Shown piece after piece: positions 9,218-18,131 of a DNA stretch of 56,167 bases (positions within the stretch are counted from its first letter, which is position 1; each line of letters starts with the position of its first letter). Position numbers and translations under genes: made by a program. Under the pieces are notes generated by a model, which made no database searches, was not told where the DNA came from, and saw only the letters and a list, made by a program, of their open reading frames with translations. This stretch comes from Candidatus Bathyarchaeota archaeon (lineage in GTDB: Archaea; Thermoproteota; Bathyarchaeia; Bathyarchaeales; Bathycorpusculaceae), in assembly GCA_013388905.1 (NCBI GenBank), contig JACAEI010000022.1, positions 1 to 56,167 of the forward strand. The letters are read 5' to 3'.

Positions 9218-9784
9218 TTGCAAACGTCAGAAAAAGAAACAGTTAACCTTTCCTCATTTTCAAGGCTTCTGCATCCTATGCATACGGTGCTTGTTTCTTG
9301 CGTGGGCAAAACAGCAAAACCCAACATCATAACTCTGGCTTGGGCAATGCCAACGTCCATAGACCCGCCGCTGGTCGCCATAAGCATCCGCCCCGAAAGA
9401 CATTCCCATACGCTTATTGAAGAGACGAAAGAGTTTGTCGTTAACATTCCAACGATGCGTATACTAAGAGAGACGTTGTTCTGTGGTAGAATGAGCGGAA
9501 GTAAACACGACAAATTCAAGGAGACAGGCTTAACGCCTTTGCCAGCCAGAAAGGTGAAGTCGCCAATAATAAAGGAATGCGTCGCCCATTTAGAATGTAA
9601 ACTTCACAGCAAATTTACAACAGGCGACCACACAATTTTCATAGGCGAAATAGTCGAAGCTTACGCAGACAAAGAAGTTTTCTCAGAAGGAGAATATGAT
9701 TTGAAAAAAGCAAAAATGATTTTTCACATTGGGGGAAACGAGTTCGCAACGCTTGGAACTAGAGTATTCAAACCCAAACTTTAG
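9218..9784 (+). CDS. Flavin reductase-like FMN-binding split-barrel protein
   Basis: A 188-residue protein of the flavoredoxin/flavin reductase domain family. LVSCVGKTAKPNIITLAWAMPTSIDPPLVAISI is spread over the first third, with FVVNIPT and SGSKHDKF later, matching the FMN-binding split barrel. It likely binds FMN and moves electrons from NAD(P)H or ferredoxin; the partner is unknown. The TTG start at 9218 has GGAGG at 9208-9212. It follows trpS by 11 bases and may be co-transcribed. The stop overlaps the convergent hydrolase by 4 bases. Confidence 0.88.
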   Translation: MQTSEKETVNLSSFSRLLHPMHTVLVSCVGKTAKPNIITLAWAMPTSIDPPLVAISIRPERHSHTLIEETKEFVVNIPTMRILRETLFCGRMSGSKHDKFKETGLTPLPARKVKSPIIKECVAHLECKLHSKFTTGDHTIFIGEIVEAYADKEVFSEGEYDLKKAKMIFHIGGNEFATLGTRVFKPKL

Positions 9785-10470
9785 AACTGATAGGCTTCGC
9801 CGGGCTTTAGCACTACAGTTTTGACTTGTGGCGCTTTTTCGTTAACATATTTTACGAATTTGTCTGGCGACTGTGCCAACACTGGAAAAGTCTTGTAGTG
9901 CATTGGAATGACAACTTTTGGATTAAGCAATTTCACCGCCTCACTTGCTTGTTTCGCGTCCATAGTGTAATAGCCGCCTATAGGAATCAGAGCCACTTCT
10001 GGGTTGTAAATTTCTCCAATGAGGCGCATATCTCCAAATATTCCAGTGTCACCAGCATGGTAAACACTTTTGCCTTCACCTTCAACAACTACTCCCGTAG
10101 GCACACCTTTGATGGCGGTGTGAAATGCTTGAACCATCGTAAGTTTTACTCCTTTAACATCGATAGTGCCACCAATATTTAATCCTTCAATTCTGTTAAC
10201 GCCTTCTTCTTTTGCACATGTAGCAAGATCAATTACAGCCATAAAAGTTGCGTTTGTTCTTTTACAGATGTTGAAGGCTTCGCCTAAATGGTCAGTGTGG
10301 TCGTGAGTAACGTATACTATGTCTGCTTTGGTTATTTTTGAAGCCTTCACTGGCGATGTTGGATTTTCGTCTAACCATGGGTCTATTAAAACAGTTTGGT
10401 TTGCAATTTCAATTTTGAATGCAGCATGTCCAAACCATGTTATTTTAACCAATTTATTCTGCTTCCTCAT
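9781..10470 (-). CDS. Metal-dependent hydrolase, UPF0173/UlaG-like MBL fold
   Basis: A 229-residue metallo-beta-lactamase-fold protein. HDHTDHLG (His56, His58, Asp60, His61) gives the dinuclear metal site, VYHAGDTG supplies the bridging Asp, and the late VIPMHYKTFP supplies the last His. The compact size and the N-terminal ITWFGHAAFKIE match the UPF0173 group of probable cytosolic hydrolases with no assigned substrate. It is divergent from map with a very short shared region. Confidence 0.9.
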   Translation of the reverse strand: MRKQNKLVKITWFGHAAFKIEIANQTVLIDPWLDENPTSPVKASKITKADIVYVTHDHTDHLGEAFNICKRTNATFMAVIDLATCAKEEGVNRIEGLNIGGTIDVKGVKLTMVQAFHTAIKGVPTGVVVEGEGKSVYHAGDTGIFGDMRLIGEIYNPEVALIPIGGYYTMDAKQASEAVKLLNPKVVIPMHYKTFPVLAQSPDKFVKYVNEKAPQVKTVVLKPGEAYQF

Positions 10471-10524
10471 TAAACCTTTTAAATCATAATGTTGTTAGCG
10501 TTAATAAAAATAAGCGTGACGCTG

Positions 10525-11430
10525 ATGAGCAGTTACGATAAGGAAGCCCTAAAAAAGTTTCGACTTTCTGGCAAGATTCTTCGCAAAGTGCGGGAAGAAA
10601 TAAAAAAATTTGTTCAAGAAGACATGCTGATGATAGACGTTTGCGAAAAAGCCGAAAAACTAATACGCGAGAATGGCGGAAAACCAGCGTTTCCATGCAA
10701 CGTCTCCATAAACGAAATAGCAGCCCATTATACATCACCACCAAATGACAATAAGAGAATCCCAAAGAAATCTTTAGTCAAAGTAGACATCGGCGTCCAC
10801 CTTGATGGATATGTAACTGACACTGCAGTCACAATATGTTTTAACCCAGAATACAGAAGCCTAGCAGAAACTGCAAAACAAGCCCTTAAAACCGCAATAG
10901 ACAACATTCGACCTGAAATGTCAACATCCAGCCTAGGCGCAATCATCGAAAAAACAATAAAATCCCGCGGCTTTAAACCGATTTCCAATTTAACTGGACA
11001 CCAGGTTGGAAAATATCTTGTGCACGCTGGCACTTCTATACCAAACGTTTCGCAATTATCATTTTCAAAGGTTAAGTTAGGCGCAGTCTACGCCTTAGAG
11101 CCTTTCGTGACCTTGCCAGACGCTGTAGGACGCGTTGAAAATGGTGAAGAAGCCACAATTTTCCGTTTTCTTAGATCTAAATCAACTAAGGATGTTTATG
11201 CAAAACAGCTTTTGAAGTACATTGAGGAAAATTTTAGAACTTTACCCTTCGCTGAACGATGGTTGCGGGGCGTAGTGCCGCCCGAGTATCATAAAAAAGC
11301 CTTTCAAGAATTACTAGTTTGTAAAGCTATTATGAGTTACCCCATATTTGTTGAAATTAGCAGAAAACCAGTCGCCCAAGCAGAGCATACTGTGTTAATA
11401 GTTGAAGATGGATGCGAAGTTTTAACTTAA
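10525..11430 (+). CDS. map: Methionine aminopeptidase, type II
   Basis: Removes the N-terminal Met from nascent proteins. All five metal ligands are visible: the two Asp in VKVDIGVHLDGYVTDTAV, His in LTGHQVG, Glu in ALEPFVT and Glu in QAEHTVL near the C-terminus. The insert PFAERWLRGVVPPEYHKKAF marks the type II (archaeal/eukaryotic) form. I use ATG 10525 (301 residues, MSSYDKEAL) rather than an upstream start at 10489, because the extra residues are not family-like and a TATA-like TTTTAAATC sits at about 10477-10485. The stop overlaps the convergent small membrane gene. Confidence 0.95.
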   Translation: MSSYDKEALKKFRLSGKILRKVREEIKKFVQEDMLMIDVCEKAEKLIRENGGKPAFPCNVSINEIAAHYTSPPNDNKRIPKKSLVKVDIGVHLDGYVTDTAVTICFNPEYRSLAETAKQALKTAIDNIRPEMSTSSLGAIIEKTIKSRGFKPISNLTGHQVGKYLVHAGTSIPNVSQLSFSKVKLGAVYALEPFVTLPDAVGRVENGEEATIFRFLRSKSTKDVYAKQLLKYIEENFRTLPFAERWLRGVVPPEYHKKAFQELLVCKAIMSYPIFVEISRKPVAQAEHTVLIVEDGCEVLT

Positions 11431-11834
11431 GGAGCAGTTTTCTCTTTTTCTTTAACTTCTCTGTAGATAGCTGTTATTAACATATTTTCGTTGCATTTTT
11501 GGCATAGTTCACCTTTTTTAAATATGTAATCGCCGCGCTGAAACTCTCTGACGATTTTGAAGCCGCATTTTCTACATTCAATAGTCGTTACTATAGGTGG
11601 AAGCTCAATTCTTAGGCGTAGCACACGTTTTCTGATTTGAAACAGAACATAGGTGGAGAGAGCCACACCTATGAAACCTATCAGTAACAAGTATCCCGCA
11701 ATAATCTTGTTGTCTTGACCGAAGAATGTGGTAGCCAATATTAGAGCTGTTAGCGATAACGCTAAAGTTAAGAATATTATAAGAAGCACGAACGTTGAGA
11801 TTCTGGTTGTTGCATTTTGGGGAGTCTTACTCAC
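11427..11834 (-). CDS. Membrane protein with two helices and a zinc-ribbon tail
   Basis: The 135-residue protein has two strong transmembrane helices (about residues 13-36 and 44-66) followed by a basic stretch and a soluble tail with CRKCGF and CQKCN, a four-Cys zinc ribbon. No named family is recognised. It lies 14 bases downstream of the DUF1512 gene on the same strand, which suggests shared transcription and perhaps a shared membrane role. The 3' end overlaps map by 4 bases. Confidence 0.7.
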   Translation of the reverse strand: MSKTPQNATTRISTFVLLIIFLTLALSLTALILATTFFGQDNKIIAGYLLLIGFIGVALSTYVLFQIRKRVLRLRIELPPIVTTIECRKCGFKIVREFQRGDYIFKKGELCQKCNENMLITAIYREVKEKEKTAP

Positions 11835-11848
11835 TTTGCTAATTCCTC

Positions 11849-12991
11849 CTACTGTCCAATGCCAATTGAATTGCCTACTCCGGCAATGATCACTTTATCT
11901 CCTTCCTTCGTTCTTTCCAATATAACTTGTTTTATTCTATCTATAGCCTTATCAGCAGAATCGAAAATTTCCTTGCGCATAGGCGAAACTGCATCGCCAA
12001 TGTCTTCTCTCACTATCACAGCATTTATCGGAATACGGTACTTCAAAATTGACTCCTCAATCTTAAACTGGTCCACACCAGGTCCGCCTATGGCTGCGCC
12101 GACTCCCTCAGCAACTTCACCGACTTCTTCGCCTTCAAGCTTCATCGCAGCATCAATCATAATTATTGCGGCAATTTTACCCTCATTCTCGTCAATAATC
12201 GCCTTGACAGCGTCTCCAATCTTGCCCACGTTTCCTCCAGGACCTTCAGCCTTTATCACAAAAGCTGTACGCCCTTCGATTGGCACAGTCGCCACAACGC
12301 AGTCTTTAGGCATTTTTCTTGTTTCGTATCCATACATAAGTTTTGCCGCTACCAATGCGCCTGCGCCATCGCCTATTGGCTGTCCATATGCAAAGGCTTT
12401 TAGTGCACTGGCGTAGGCTTCTGCTTCTCGCATGATAAGCGGCAGAATCATCTGTATCTGCATTATAATGTAGAGGCTTAGAGTTTTCTTACCAAGCAAA
12501 TAGAAATGCCTTATAATCTTGTAAATGTAGTTCAAAGCCATCGCCGCCTCAAGCGTGTTCTCCAAATTATATGCTTGAGTTTCATCCGCTGCGGGAGCCA
12601 TCAATTTAACTTCATCTTTAAACCGCACATCTCTAACGTCAAGAATATGCTCAAGCTTCCAAACGACACCAGCAGGGTCAAGGCTCTGTGGAGCTATGGT
12701 AAAATATTCAAGAAACCTGTCAACCCTACCAGTAGGGTCTGTTTGAGGCTTCCCAATCTCCTTTATTGTTTCAATAGCAATTTTACGTCCTTCATCCTTT
12801 ATATATTTCAACTTATAAAGCGAACCTTCAACTTCCCTCAACATAACATACATTTGGATTCTTTGTCCATAAAATATGAACACTACAAAGATTACATAGA
12901 AAAGCAGGTTAAAAATCCATGAATATTCCTCGAATAGTTGCAGCTGTATAAGCTGATTTTGTAAGGCTGAAACTATCGCCATTATATTCAC
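11849..12991 (-). CDS. DUF1512 archaeal membrane protein
   Basis: The 380-residue protein begins with a transmembrane helix (about residues 25-44, IFNLLFYVIFVVFIFYGQRI), followed by a long soluble region containing YGQPIGDGAGALVAAKL, VEGRTAFVIKAEGPGGNVGK and a glycine-rich GEVAEGVGAAIGGPGVDQ. This matches the archaea-specific DUF1512 family, whose function is unknown. An ATG three codons later is an alternative start. The small zinc-ribbon membrane gene follows in the same direction. Confidence 0.8.
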   Translation of the reverse strand: MNIMAIVSALQNQLIQLQLFEEYSWIFNLLFYVIFVVFIFYGQRIQMYVMLREVEGSLYKLKYIKDEGRKIAIETIKEIGKPQTDPTGRVDRFLEYFTIAPQSLDPAGVVWKLEHILDVRDVRFKDEVKLMAPAADETQAYNLENTLEAAMALNYIYKIIRHFYLLGKKTLSLYIIMQIQMILPLIMREAEAYASALKAFAYGQPIGDGAGALVAAKLMYGYETRKMPKDCVVATVPIEGRTAFVIKAEGPGGNVGKIGDAVKAIIDENEGKIAAIIMIDAAMKLEGEEVGEVAEGVGAAIGGPGVDQFKIEESILKYRIPINAVIVREDIGDAVSPMRKEIFDSADKAIDRIKQVILERTKEGDKVIIAGVGNSIGIGQ

Positions 12992-13074
12992 GAACTCACC
13001 TTCTCCGAAACTATAAAATGCTTAGTTATAAGTTTTAGGTAATTCCACTCCACTTTGCAAAATAAAACTTTAAG

Positions 13075-13201
13075 TGGGGCTGCCAGCTTTCCCGGGTTCG
13101 CGTGGCCGAAGACCGCACTAAAGCCGGGAACGGAGCGCAGTTTAACTTCTGAGTTCGGAATGGGATCAGGTGGGTCCCGCACCCTATGGCCGGCAAACCC
13201 C
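13075..13201 (-). rRNA. 5S ribosomal RNA
   Basis: On the minus strand the sequence holds the diagnostic loop CCATTCCGAACTCAGAAG followed by TTAAAC (near 13163-13140). The ends GGGG..TGCCGGC and GCTGGCA..CCCC pair to form helix I, giving about 127 nucleotides. The ends are placed from this helix and may be off by 2-4 bases. The gene is isolated: it is 12.5 kb from and opposite to the 23S end, and lies just upstream of DUF1512. Confidence 0.92.
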
Positions 13202-13343
13202 AAAATACACGTTAAGTCTTTACTCATTAACTTTTCGCTTACAGCTGCCTCAAGCTTTATGGCTTCATGGGCTAAGCTTTCGCAAATGTTGAATAAATTT
13301 ATTAAAGGCTTTGCACAAGCGGAAGATTCTGAGGTTGAGCAAT

Positions 13344-14519
13344 ATGAGCGAAAAGTATAGGTGGGTTTCAGAACGAGCTAACATTGTTCCTTGGTCAGGC
13401 GTTAGAAAGATGTTTGATTTGGCACAAAAATATAAAGATACAATCAGCCTTTCTGTAGGCGAACCTGACTTTCCTACGCCTCAGCACATAGTTGATGCAG
13501 CCTTCGAAGCCGCAAAGAAGGGTTACACTCATTATACACCAAATGCTGGATTAATGGACTTTAGAGAAGCAGCTGCAGAGAAACTCGAAAAAGAAAATAA
13601 CATAGAAGCCGACCCAGGCAAAGAGATAATTGCAACTGTAGGCGCCATGGGAGCCTTAGCCTTAGCAATTTTAGCAACAATTAATCGTGGCGACGAAGTT
13701 TTAATTCCGAATCCTGGCTTCCCAAGTTATGAAGCTCAAGTTTTGCTTGCAGAAGGAAAACCAGTATATTATCCTACCATAACGGGAAGAACTTTCAATA
13801 TGGACTTGGATGAATTAGAAAATCTTGTTTCCAAAAAAACAAAAGCCATAATTTTGAATTCACCTTCCAACCCTACTGGCGCTGTTTTTAATGACAAGCA
13901 ACTTAGAGGAATAACAGAAATTGCCGTGAAAAATGATTTGCTAGTTATTTCGGATGAAGCATATGAGGCTATAACCTATGATGACGTCAAGCATGTTTGT
14001 ATTGGTTCATTGCCGAAAATGAAGGAAAGAACTATCAGTATTTTCTCATTTTCAAAAACACATGCCATGACTGGATGGCGCATTGGATTCGCAGTTGGAA
14101 ATGAGAAAATAATCCAGCAGATGATTAAACTTCAAGAGCATTTAACTGCTCATCCAAGTTCGGTTTCCCAAAAGGCTGCAACAGCAGCATTATGCGGTTC
14201 AATGAACCATGTCAAAATGATGGTTAAAGAATATGCGAAGAGAAGAGACATATTGTTGAAAGAATTAACAGAAATCTCGGGTATCAGATGTGTTAAGCCA
14301 CTGGGAACCTTCTACGTTTTTCCAAACATAAGCGCCTTCAAAATGTCTCCGCATGACTTCGCAATGTCAATGCTTGAAAAAGCAAAAGTTATAATTGTTC
14401 CTGGCACTGCTTTTGGCAGTAATGGCGAAGGCTACATACGAATTTCTTATGCAACCTCCAGAGAGAAAATCATCGAAGCAATGGCAAGAATCAAAAAGGC
14501 ATTGAAAATCGGACAATGA
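13344..14519 (+). CDS. PLP-dependent aminotransferase, class I/II
   Basis: A 391-residue fold-type I aminotransferase, closest in pattern to archaeal aspartate/aromatic aminotransferases. Visible are SLSVGEPDFPTPQHI, GYTHYTPNAG, NSPSNPTGAVF, VISDEAYE and the PLP-lysine motif SFSKTHAMTGWRIG. The C-terminal GEGYIRISYATS carries the carboxylate-binding Arg. The amino-acid substrate cannot be fixed from sequence. The start at 13344 is set by GAGGT at 13331-13335; an upstream frame at 13311 adds 11 unlikely residues. Confidence 0.93.
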   Translation: MSEKYRWVSERANIVPWSGVRKMFDLAQKYKDTISLSVGEPDFPTPQHIVDAAFEAAKKGYTHYTPNAGLMDFREAAAEKLEKENNIEADPGKEIIATVGAMGALALAILATINRGDEVLIPNPGFPSYEAQVLLAEGKPVYYPTITGRTFNMDLDELENLVSKKTKAIILNSPSNPTGAVFNDKQLRGITEIAVKNDLLVISDEAYEAITYDDVKHVCIGSLPKMKERTISIFSFSKTHAMTGWRIGFAVGNEKIIQQMIKLQEHLTAHPSSVSQKAATAALCGSMNHVKMMVKEYAKRRDILLKELTEISGIRCVKPLGTFYVFPNISAFKMSPHDFAMSMLEKAKVIIVPGTAFGSNGEGYIRISYATSREKIIEAMARIKKALKIGQ

Positions 14520-14594
14520 TTTCGCCTAAACGTTTGGAAACATTGAAATCGCAGTGCCAACCTCTTCATTAACTAAGGAAACATGTGAAGAAAC

Positions 14595-14882
14595 ATGGCA
14601 AAGATTCTCATAAGATTCCTAGCCCACGTTAAGGAAGCAACAGGCAAAGAGTTAATGGAAATTAGCGTAAAGAATGGAGAAACAATCGAACAGATTCTTT
14701 ACGTTTTATGCGAGAAATTTGGAGACCGTTTAAAAAATGTCCTCTTCAAAAAAGATGGTGCTGTGGCAGAGAATCTTATAATCTTTGTTAACGGCAAAAA
14801 TGTAATGACTGAAAAAGGATTAAAAACCACTGTAAACGATGGAGATCAGCTTATGATTTTTACACCCATTGCTGGAGGATAA
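14595..14882 (+). CDS. MoaD/ThiS-type ubiquitin-like sulfur carrier
   Basis: A 95-residue beta-grasp protein ending in the functional Gly-Gly (FTPIAGG), which is adenylated and thiocarboxylated or conjugated in this family. IRFLAHVKEATGKE at the start and VNDGDQLMIFTPI at the end are typical of MoaD/SAMP proteins. Its place beside an FAD oxidoreductase and facing a tungsten aldehyde oxidoreductase suggests that it delivers sulfur for tungstopterin. The last two codons, GGAGGA, also serve as the ribosome site of the next gene. Confidence 0.88.
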   Translation: MAKILIRFLAHVKEATGKELMEISVKNGETIEQILYVLCEKFGDRLKNVLFKKDGAVAENLIIFVNGKNVMTEKGLKTTVNDGDQLMIFTPIAGG

Positions 14883-14889
14883 ACTAGGT

Positions 14890-16194
14890 TTGGAAAAATT
14901 CGATCTTATAGTTCTAGGCGGAGGAGTTGCTGGTGCAGCAGCGGCTTATACTGCGGCTTCTATGGCGAAGGAAGAAGGAGAAAAACTCGATGTAGCTTTG
15001 GTTTCAGATGAGGAGGCTGTTTATTCTAGGGGTGCTCTTCCATCGTTAATCGCTAACGAGGTGCACTCGCTAAAAGAGATAATTGTTTATCCAACCTCTA
15101 TGCTGGAAAAACTTGGTATTAAGTATTTCAGACTTCATGAAGCTTGTTCAGTTAACTTCAAAGATAGGCTTGTTTTGACAAAAAATCTGGAAAATGGTAA
15201 AAAACGGGAGATAAACTTTGAAAAATTGATTATCTGCACTGGCAGTGTCCCTGAAATTCTTCAGGTTAAAGGCGTCAATTTGAAGGGTGTTTATGCTGTT
15301 AAATGGTTCAAGGATGCAGAAGAACTTTCAAAAACTGCAAAACCTAGAATGAGGGCACTGGTTGTTGGACCCGGATTCATCGGAATGGCAACAGCAAATG
15401 CTCTTGTCAAAAGAGGACTGAAAGTCACAGTTTTGGCGCGAACGCGCATTCTTTCCTACGTTTTAGAACCTTTTCTTGGAGATTACGTTCACTATAAAGC
15501 CGAAGCCATGGGTCTAAAAATAATGAGTGACAGTCAATTGCAGGAAATCGGCGGACATGGAAAAGTCGAATATGCAAAGATAAATGATGAAAAATTCGAT
15601 TTTGACATCGTTGTTTTGGCTATAGGCGTAAAGCCTAGAACTGAAATCTTTTCAGAATCAGGCTTAGATCTAACAGATTATGGTGCTGTAAAGACCGATA
15701 AGAAAATGCAGACTAGCATGGAAAGCATATATTCAGTTGGCGACTGTGCTGAAAAACTCGATTTGATAACAGGTAAAAAAGTTTTTAGACCACTTGGAAG
15801 TTTAGCCACTAGAACCGCGGAAATAGCAGGGCTTAATGCTTTAGGAGCAGAAATTGAATTTGAAGGCAGCATTAGACGCCAATACGATTACATTTTCGGC
15901 TTGCATGTCACAAGTATGGGCTTAACCGGCAGAGAAGCACAAGCATTAGGCGTAAATACGGAAAGTTTGCCAGTTAAAGTTTCAGTTGAAGCGTCACATC
16001 ATAAGGAACTCTTGAAACGCCCATATGAAACTAAAATGTGCGTAGTTATCGAAAAAGGCACTGAGCGCATAGTTGGGTGGCAGAGTGTCGGAACCCTCAA
16101 GCTAACAAATCTATACAGCGTATATCTGAATGAGCTAATAAAAAATGGAAAGAAAGTTGCAGATCTTCAAGAAGCTGGTTTAAAGGTTTCATAG
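14890..16194 (+). CDS. FAD-dependent pyridine nucleotide oxidoreductase (AorC-like candidate)
   Basis: A 434-residue flavoprotein with FAD-binding LGGGVAGAAAA at the N-terminus, a second Rossmann motif VVGPGFIGMATA near residue 165 for NAD(P)H, and the late FAD motif SIYSVGDCAE. The redox Cys found in NADH oxidases and CoA-disulfide reductases near residue 42 is absent (YSRGALPSL), so it is not a disulfide enzyme of that kind. By context it could be the NAD-linked flavin subunit of the neighbouring tungsten enzyme. The TTG start at 14890 uses the GGAGG at 14874-14878. It ends 2 bases from the convergent Aor gene. Confidence 0.87.
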   Translation: MEKFDLIVLGGGVAGAAAAYTAASMAKEEGEKLDVALVSDEEAVYSRGALPSLIANEVHSLKEIIVYPTSMLEKLGIKYFRLHEACSVNFKDRLVLTKNLENGKKREINFEKLIICTGSVPEILQVKGVNLKGVYAVKWFKDAEELSKTAKPRMRALVVGPGFIGMATANALVKRGLKVTVLARTRILSYVLEPFLGDYVHYKAEAMGLKIMSDSQLQEIGGHGKVEYAKINDEKFDFDIVVLAIGVKPRTEIFSESGLDLTDYGAVKTDKKMQTSMESIYSVGDCAEKLDLITGKKVFRPLGSLATRTAEIAGLNALGAEIEFEGSIRRQYDYIFGLHVTSMGLTGREAQALGVNTESLPVKVSVEASHHKELLKRPYETKMCVVIEKGTERIVGWQSVGTLKLTNLYSVYLNELIKNGKKVADLQEAGLKVS

Positions 16195-16196
16195 GT

Positions 16197-18131
16197 CTAT
16201 TTTTTCTTTTTATTTGGAAGCTTCAGAATTTGTTCTGCAACATCTTTTAAGTCTAGCTTTTCTAAGGTTTCCTTGTATGGCCAGCTTGTCTTTGCGTCCC
16301 ACTCGTGAAGCTGATAGTACTTGTTCAGCATACTGTTTAGTTCTTTTTTGGAGTTCATCATTCCCTTTGCTGGTCCAGATGCGGCTGGCTCACTCATGAG
16401 ACGCCATGGCAGATCGTCGAATCTGCGATCCGCACCTTCTCTAACATTGAAACATTTTTCAATTGTTATTATTCTTCTACCAGCCAGCATAATTTTCTCT
16501 TCGTTCATTGGAATTCCTGTTGCCAAATGAAATAGTTCAGCCATGTTTTCTGGGTTAACTGCATATGCGGCTGTTGATGTGAAAGCACAGAAGCCAAGGC
16601 TATCAGTTACAGCATAGCAGTCTTCGTGCCATCTGACTATTTCTGGGCGGTATTCTGTGAAGTAAGGTGAAGCCCACTTTTTGCTTCCAGTTAGCTTCTT
16701 TATAAGGTCTATTGCTTCAGGGCTTGCGCCAAATTCTGCGAAGGTTTCTGTGTGAAGATGATCTGGTCCTCTTGGATTAACTGCAAATGCCAAGGCGTAA
16801 GCCTTAGCAGACCTTGTCTCGACATTTGATTGCTCTAAGCCTTTTGAATTGCAGATTGCCCATTTGTAGCTGTCTTTTCCAACTTTTTCTGCAGCTCTTT
16901 TCACGCCTTCAGCCAGAAGGTTTCCAAGCTTACCTTTTCTGAAGGCTATAAGTTCAATCGCCTTTATCATGGTGTCTGCGTCGCCAAACTTAAGTTCTAT
17001 TCCATCCATGCTTTTTTTGGTTAAGACGCCTCTCTCAAAGGACTCCATAGCCCACGCGAGAACCGTGCCAGTTGAAATTGCATCAAGCCCATATATGTTA
17101 CACAACTCATTCGCCTTGATGATGGCATCAGTATCCAACAGCCACGATTGGGCTCCAAGAGCAGCGAAATTCTCGTATTCTGGTCCTCCAGTGAAAGTTC
17201 CTGCATAAGGCCCTCTTTTCGCTTGAACAAATCTGTGACAGCTTATTGTACAGCTAAAACAGCCAACTCGCCTAAGCAGATATTCCTCATTAACTAGATT
17301 TTGGCCTGTTAGTGGTGTTGGGTCTTTTAGATGACCGTATTTGAAGTTTCGATTTGGAAGTGCGTGCAAATTGTTTACAAATTCCAGTGAGCCGGAAGTT
17401 CCATAGTCGTAGAGCGATTGGGCTCCGCTGTCTTTAGCTAAATTTTTTCTTACTTTTAACGCTAATTTTCTGAAGCCATCTGGGTCCCACAATTCGACAT
17501 CTTTTGTGCCTCTTACAGCTATGGCTTTCACCTTTTTAGAACCCATCACAGCGCCAGCTCCACCTCTGCCAGCAGCGTGATAAACCGAATTCATGACAGC
17601 GGCAAATCTTACAAGGTTTTCGCCACCCTGTCCTATACAGGCAATTTTGATTTCTTTGTCGCCCAAATCCTTCTGCAACACTTCCGTTGTTTCTCGAACA
17701 TCTAATCCCCAAAGGTCAGAAGCATTTTCAATCTCAACGTTTTCATCTTGAATCCAAATGTAAACTGGATTCTCAGCAACATCATGTAAAACTACGTGGT
17801 CGTAGCCAGCAAACTTTAGTTCTGCTCCCCAATGTCCACCCATATTACTTTTGAGATAAAGGTTCGTTGCAGGTCCCTTGCATGTAATTGTGGTTCTTCC
17901 TGAAGAAGGTGCAGTTGTTCCAGTTAACGTTCCACAGCCGAAAATTAGGATGTTTTTAGGTCCTAAGGGGTCTATGCCAGGCTCCTTAATTAAATCCCAC
18001 AAAAGTTTAGCATTTATTCCCCTTGCGCCGAGAAAACGCTCACCAAGCCTTTTATCTAGCTCTTCTGTCCAAATCGTCTTCTTAGCCAAATCCACATGAA
18101 GAATTTTGCCTGCCCACCCAAGCATTGTCAA
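16197..18131 (-). CDS. aor: Tungsten aldehyde:ferredoxin oxidoreductase
   Basis: The 644-residue catalytic subunit oxidises aldehydes to acids or, with low-potential electrons, reduces acids. It has the N-terminal bis-pterin domain (FLGARGINAKLLWDL, SGRTTITCKGPATN) and AAGRGGAGAVMGSKKVKAI. The [4Fe-4S] ligands are C291-x2-C294-x3-C298 (GCFSCTISC) and C515 (DSLGFCAFT), spaced as in the Pyrococcus enzyme. The aldehyde substrate is not predictable. The 5' end overlaps its ferredoxin gene by four bases (ATGA), so the two are translationally coupled. Confidence 0.95.
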   Translation of the reverse strand: MTMLGWAGKILHVDLAKKTIWTEELDKRLGERFLGARGINAKLLWDLIKEPGIDPLGPKNILIFGCGTLTGTTAPSSGRTTITCKGPATNLYLKSNMGGHWGAELKFAGYDHVVLHDVAENPVYIWIQDENVEIENASDLWGLDVRETTEVLQKDLGDKEIKIACIGQGGENLVRFAAVMNSVYHAAGRGGAGAVMGSKKVKAIAVRGTKDVELWDPDGFRKLALKVRKNLAKDSGAQSLYDYGTSGSLEFVNNLHALPNRNFKYGHLKDPTPLTGQNLVNEEYLLRRVGCFSCTISCHRFVQAKRGPYAGTFTGGPEYENFAALGAQSWLLDTDAIIKANELCNIYGLDAISTGTVLAWAMESFERGVLTKKSMDGIELKFGDADTMIKAIELIAFRKGKLGNLLAEGVKRAAEKVGKDSYKWAICNSKGLEQSNVETRSAKAYALAFAVNPRGPDHLHTETFAEFGASPEAIDLIKKLTGSKKWASPYFTEYRPEIVRWHEDCYAVTDSLGFCAFTSTAAYAVNPENMAELFHLATGIPMNEEKIMLAGRRIITIEKCFNVREGADRRFDDLPWRLMSEPAASGPAKGMMNSKKELNSMLNKYYQLHEWDAKTSWPYKETLEKLDLKDVAEQILKLPNKKKK

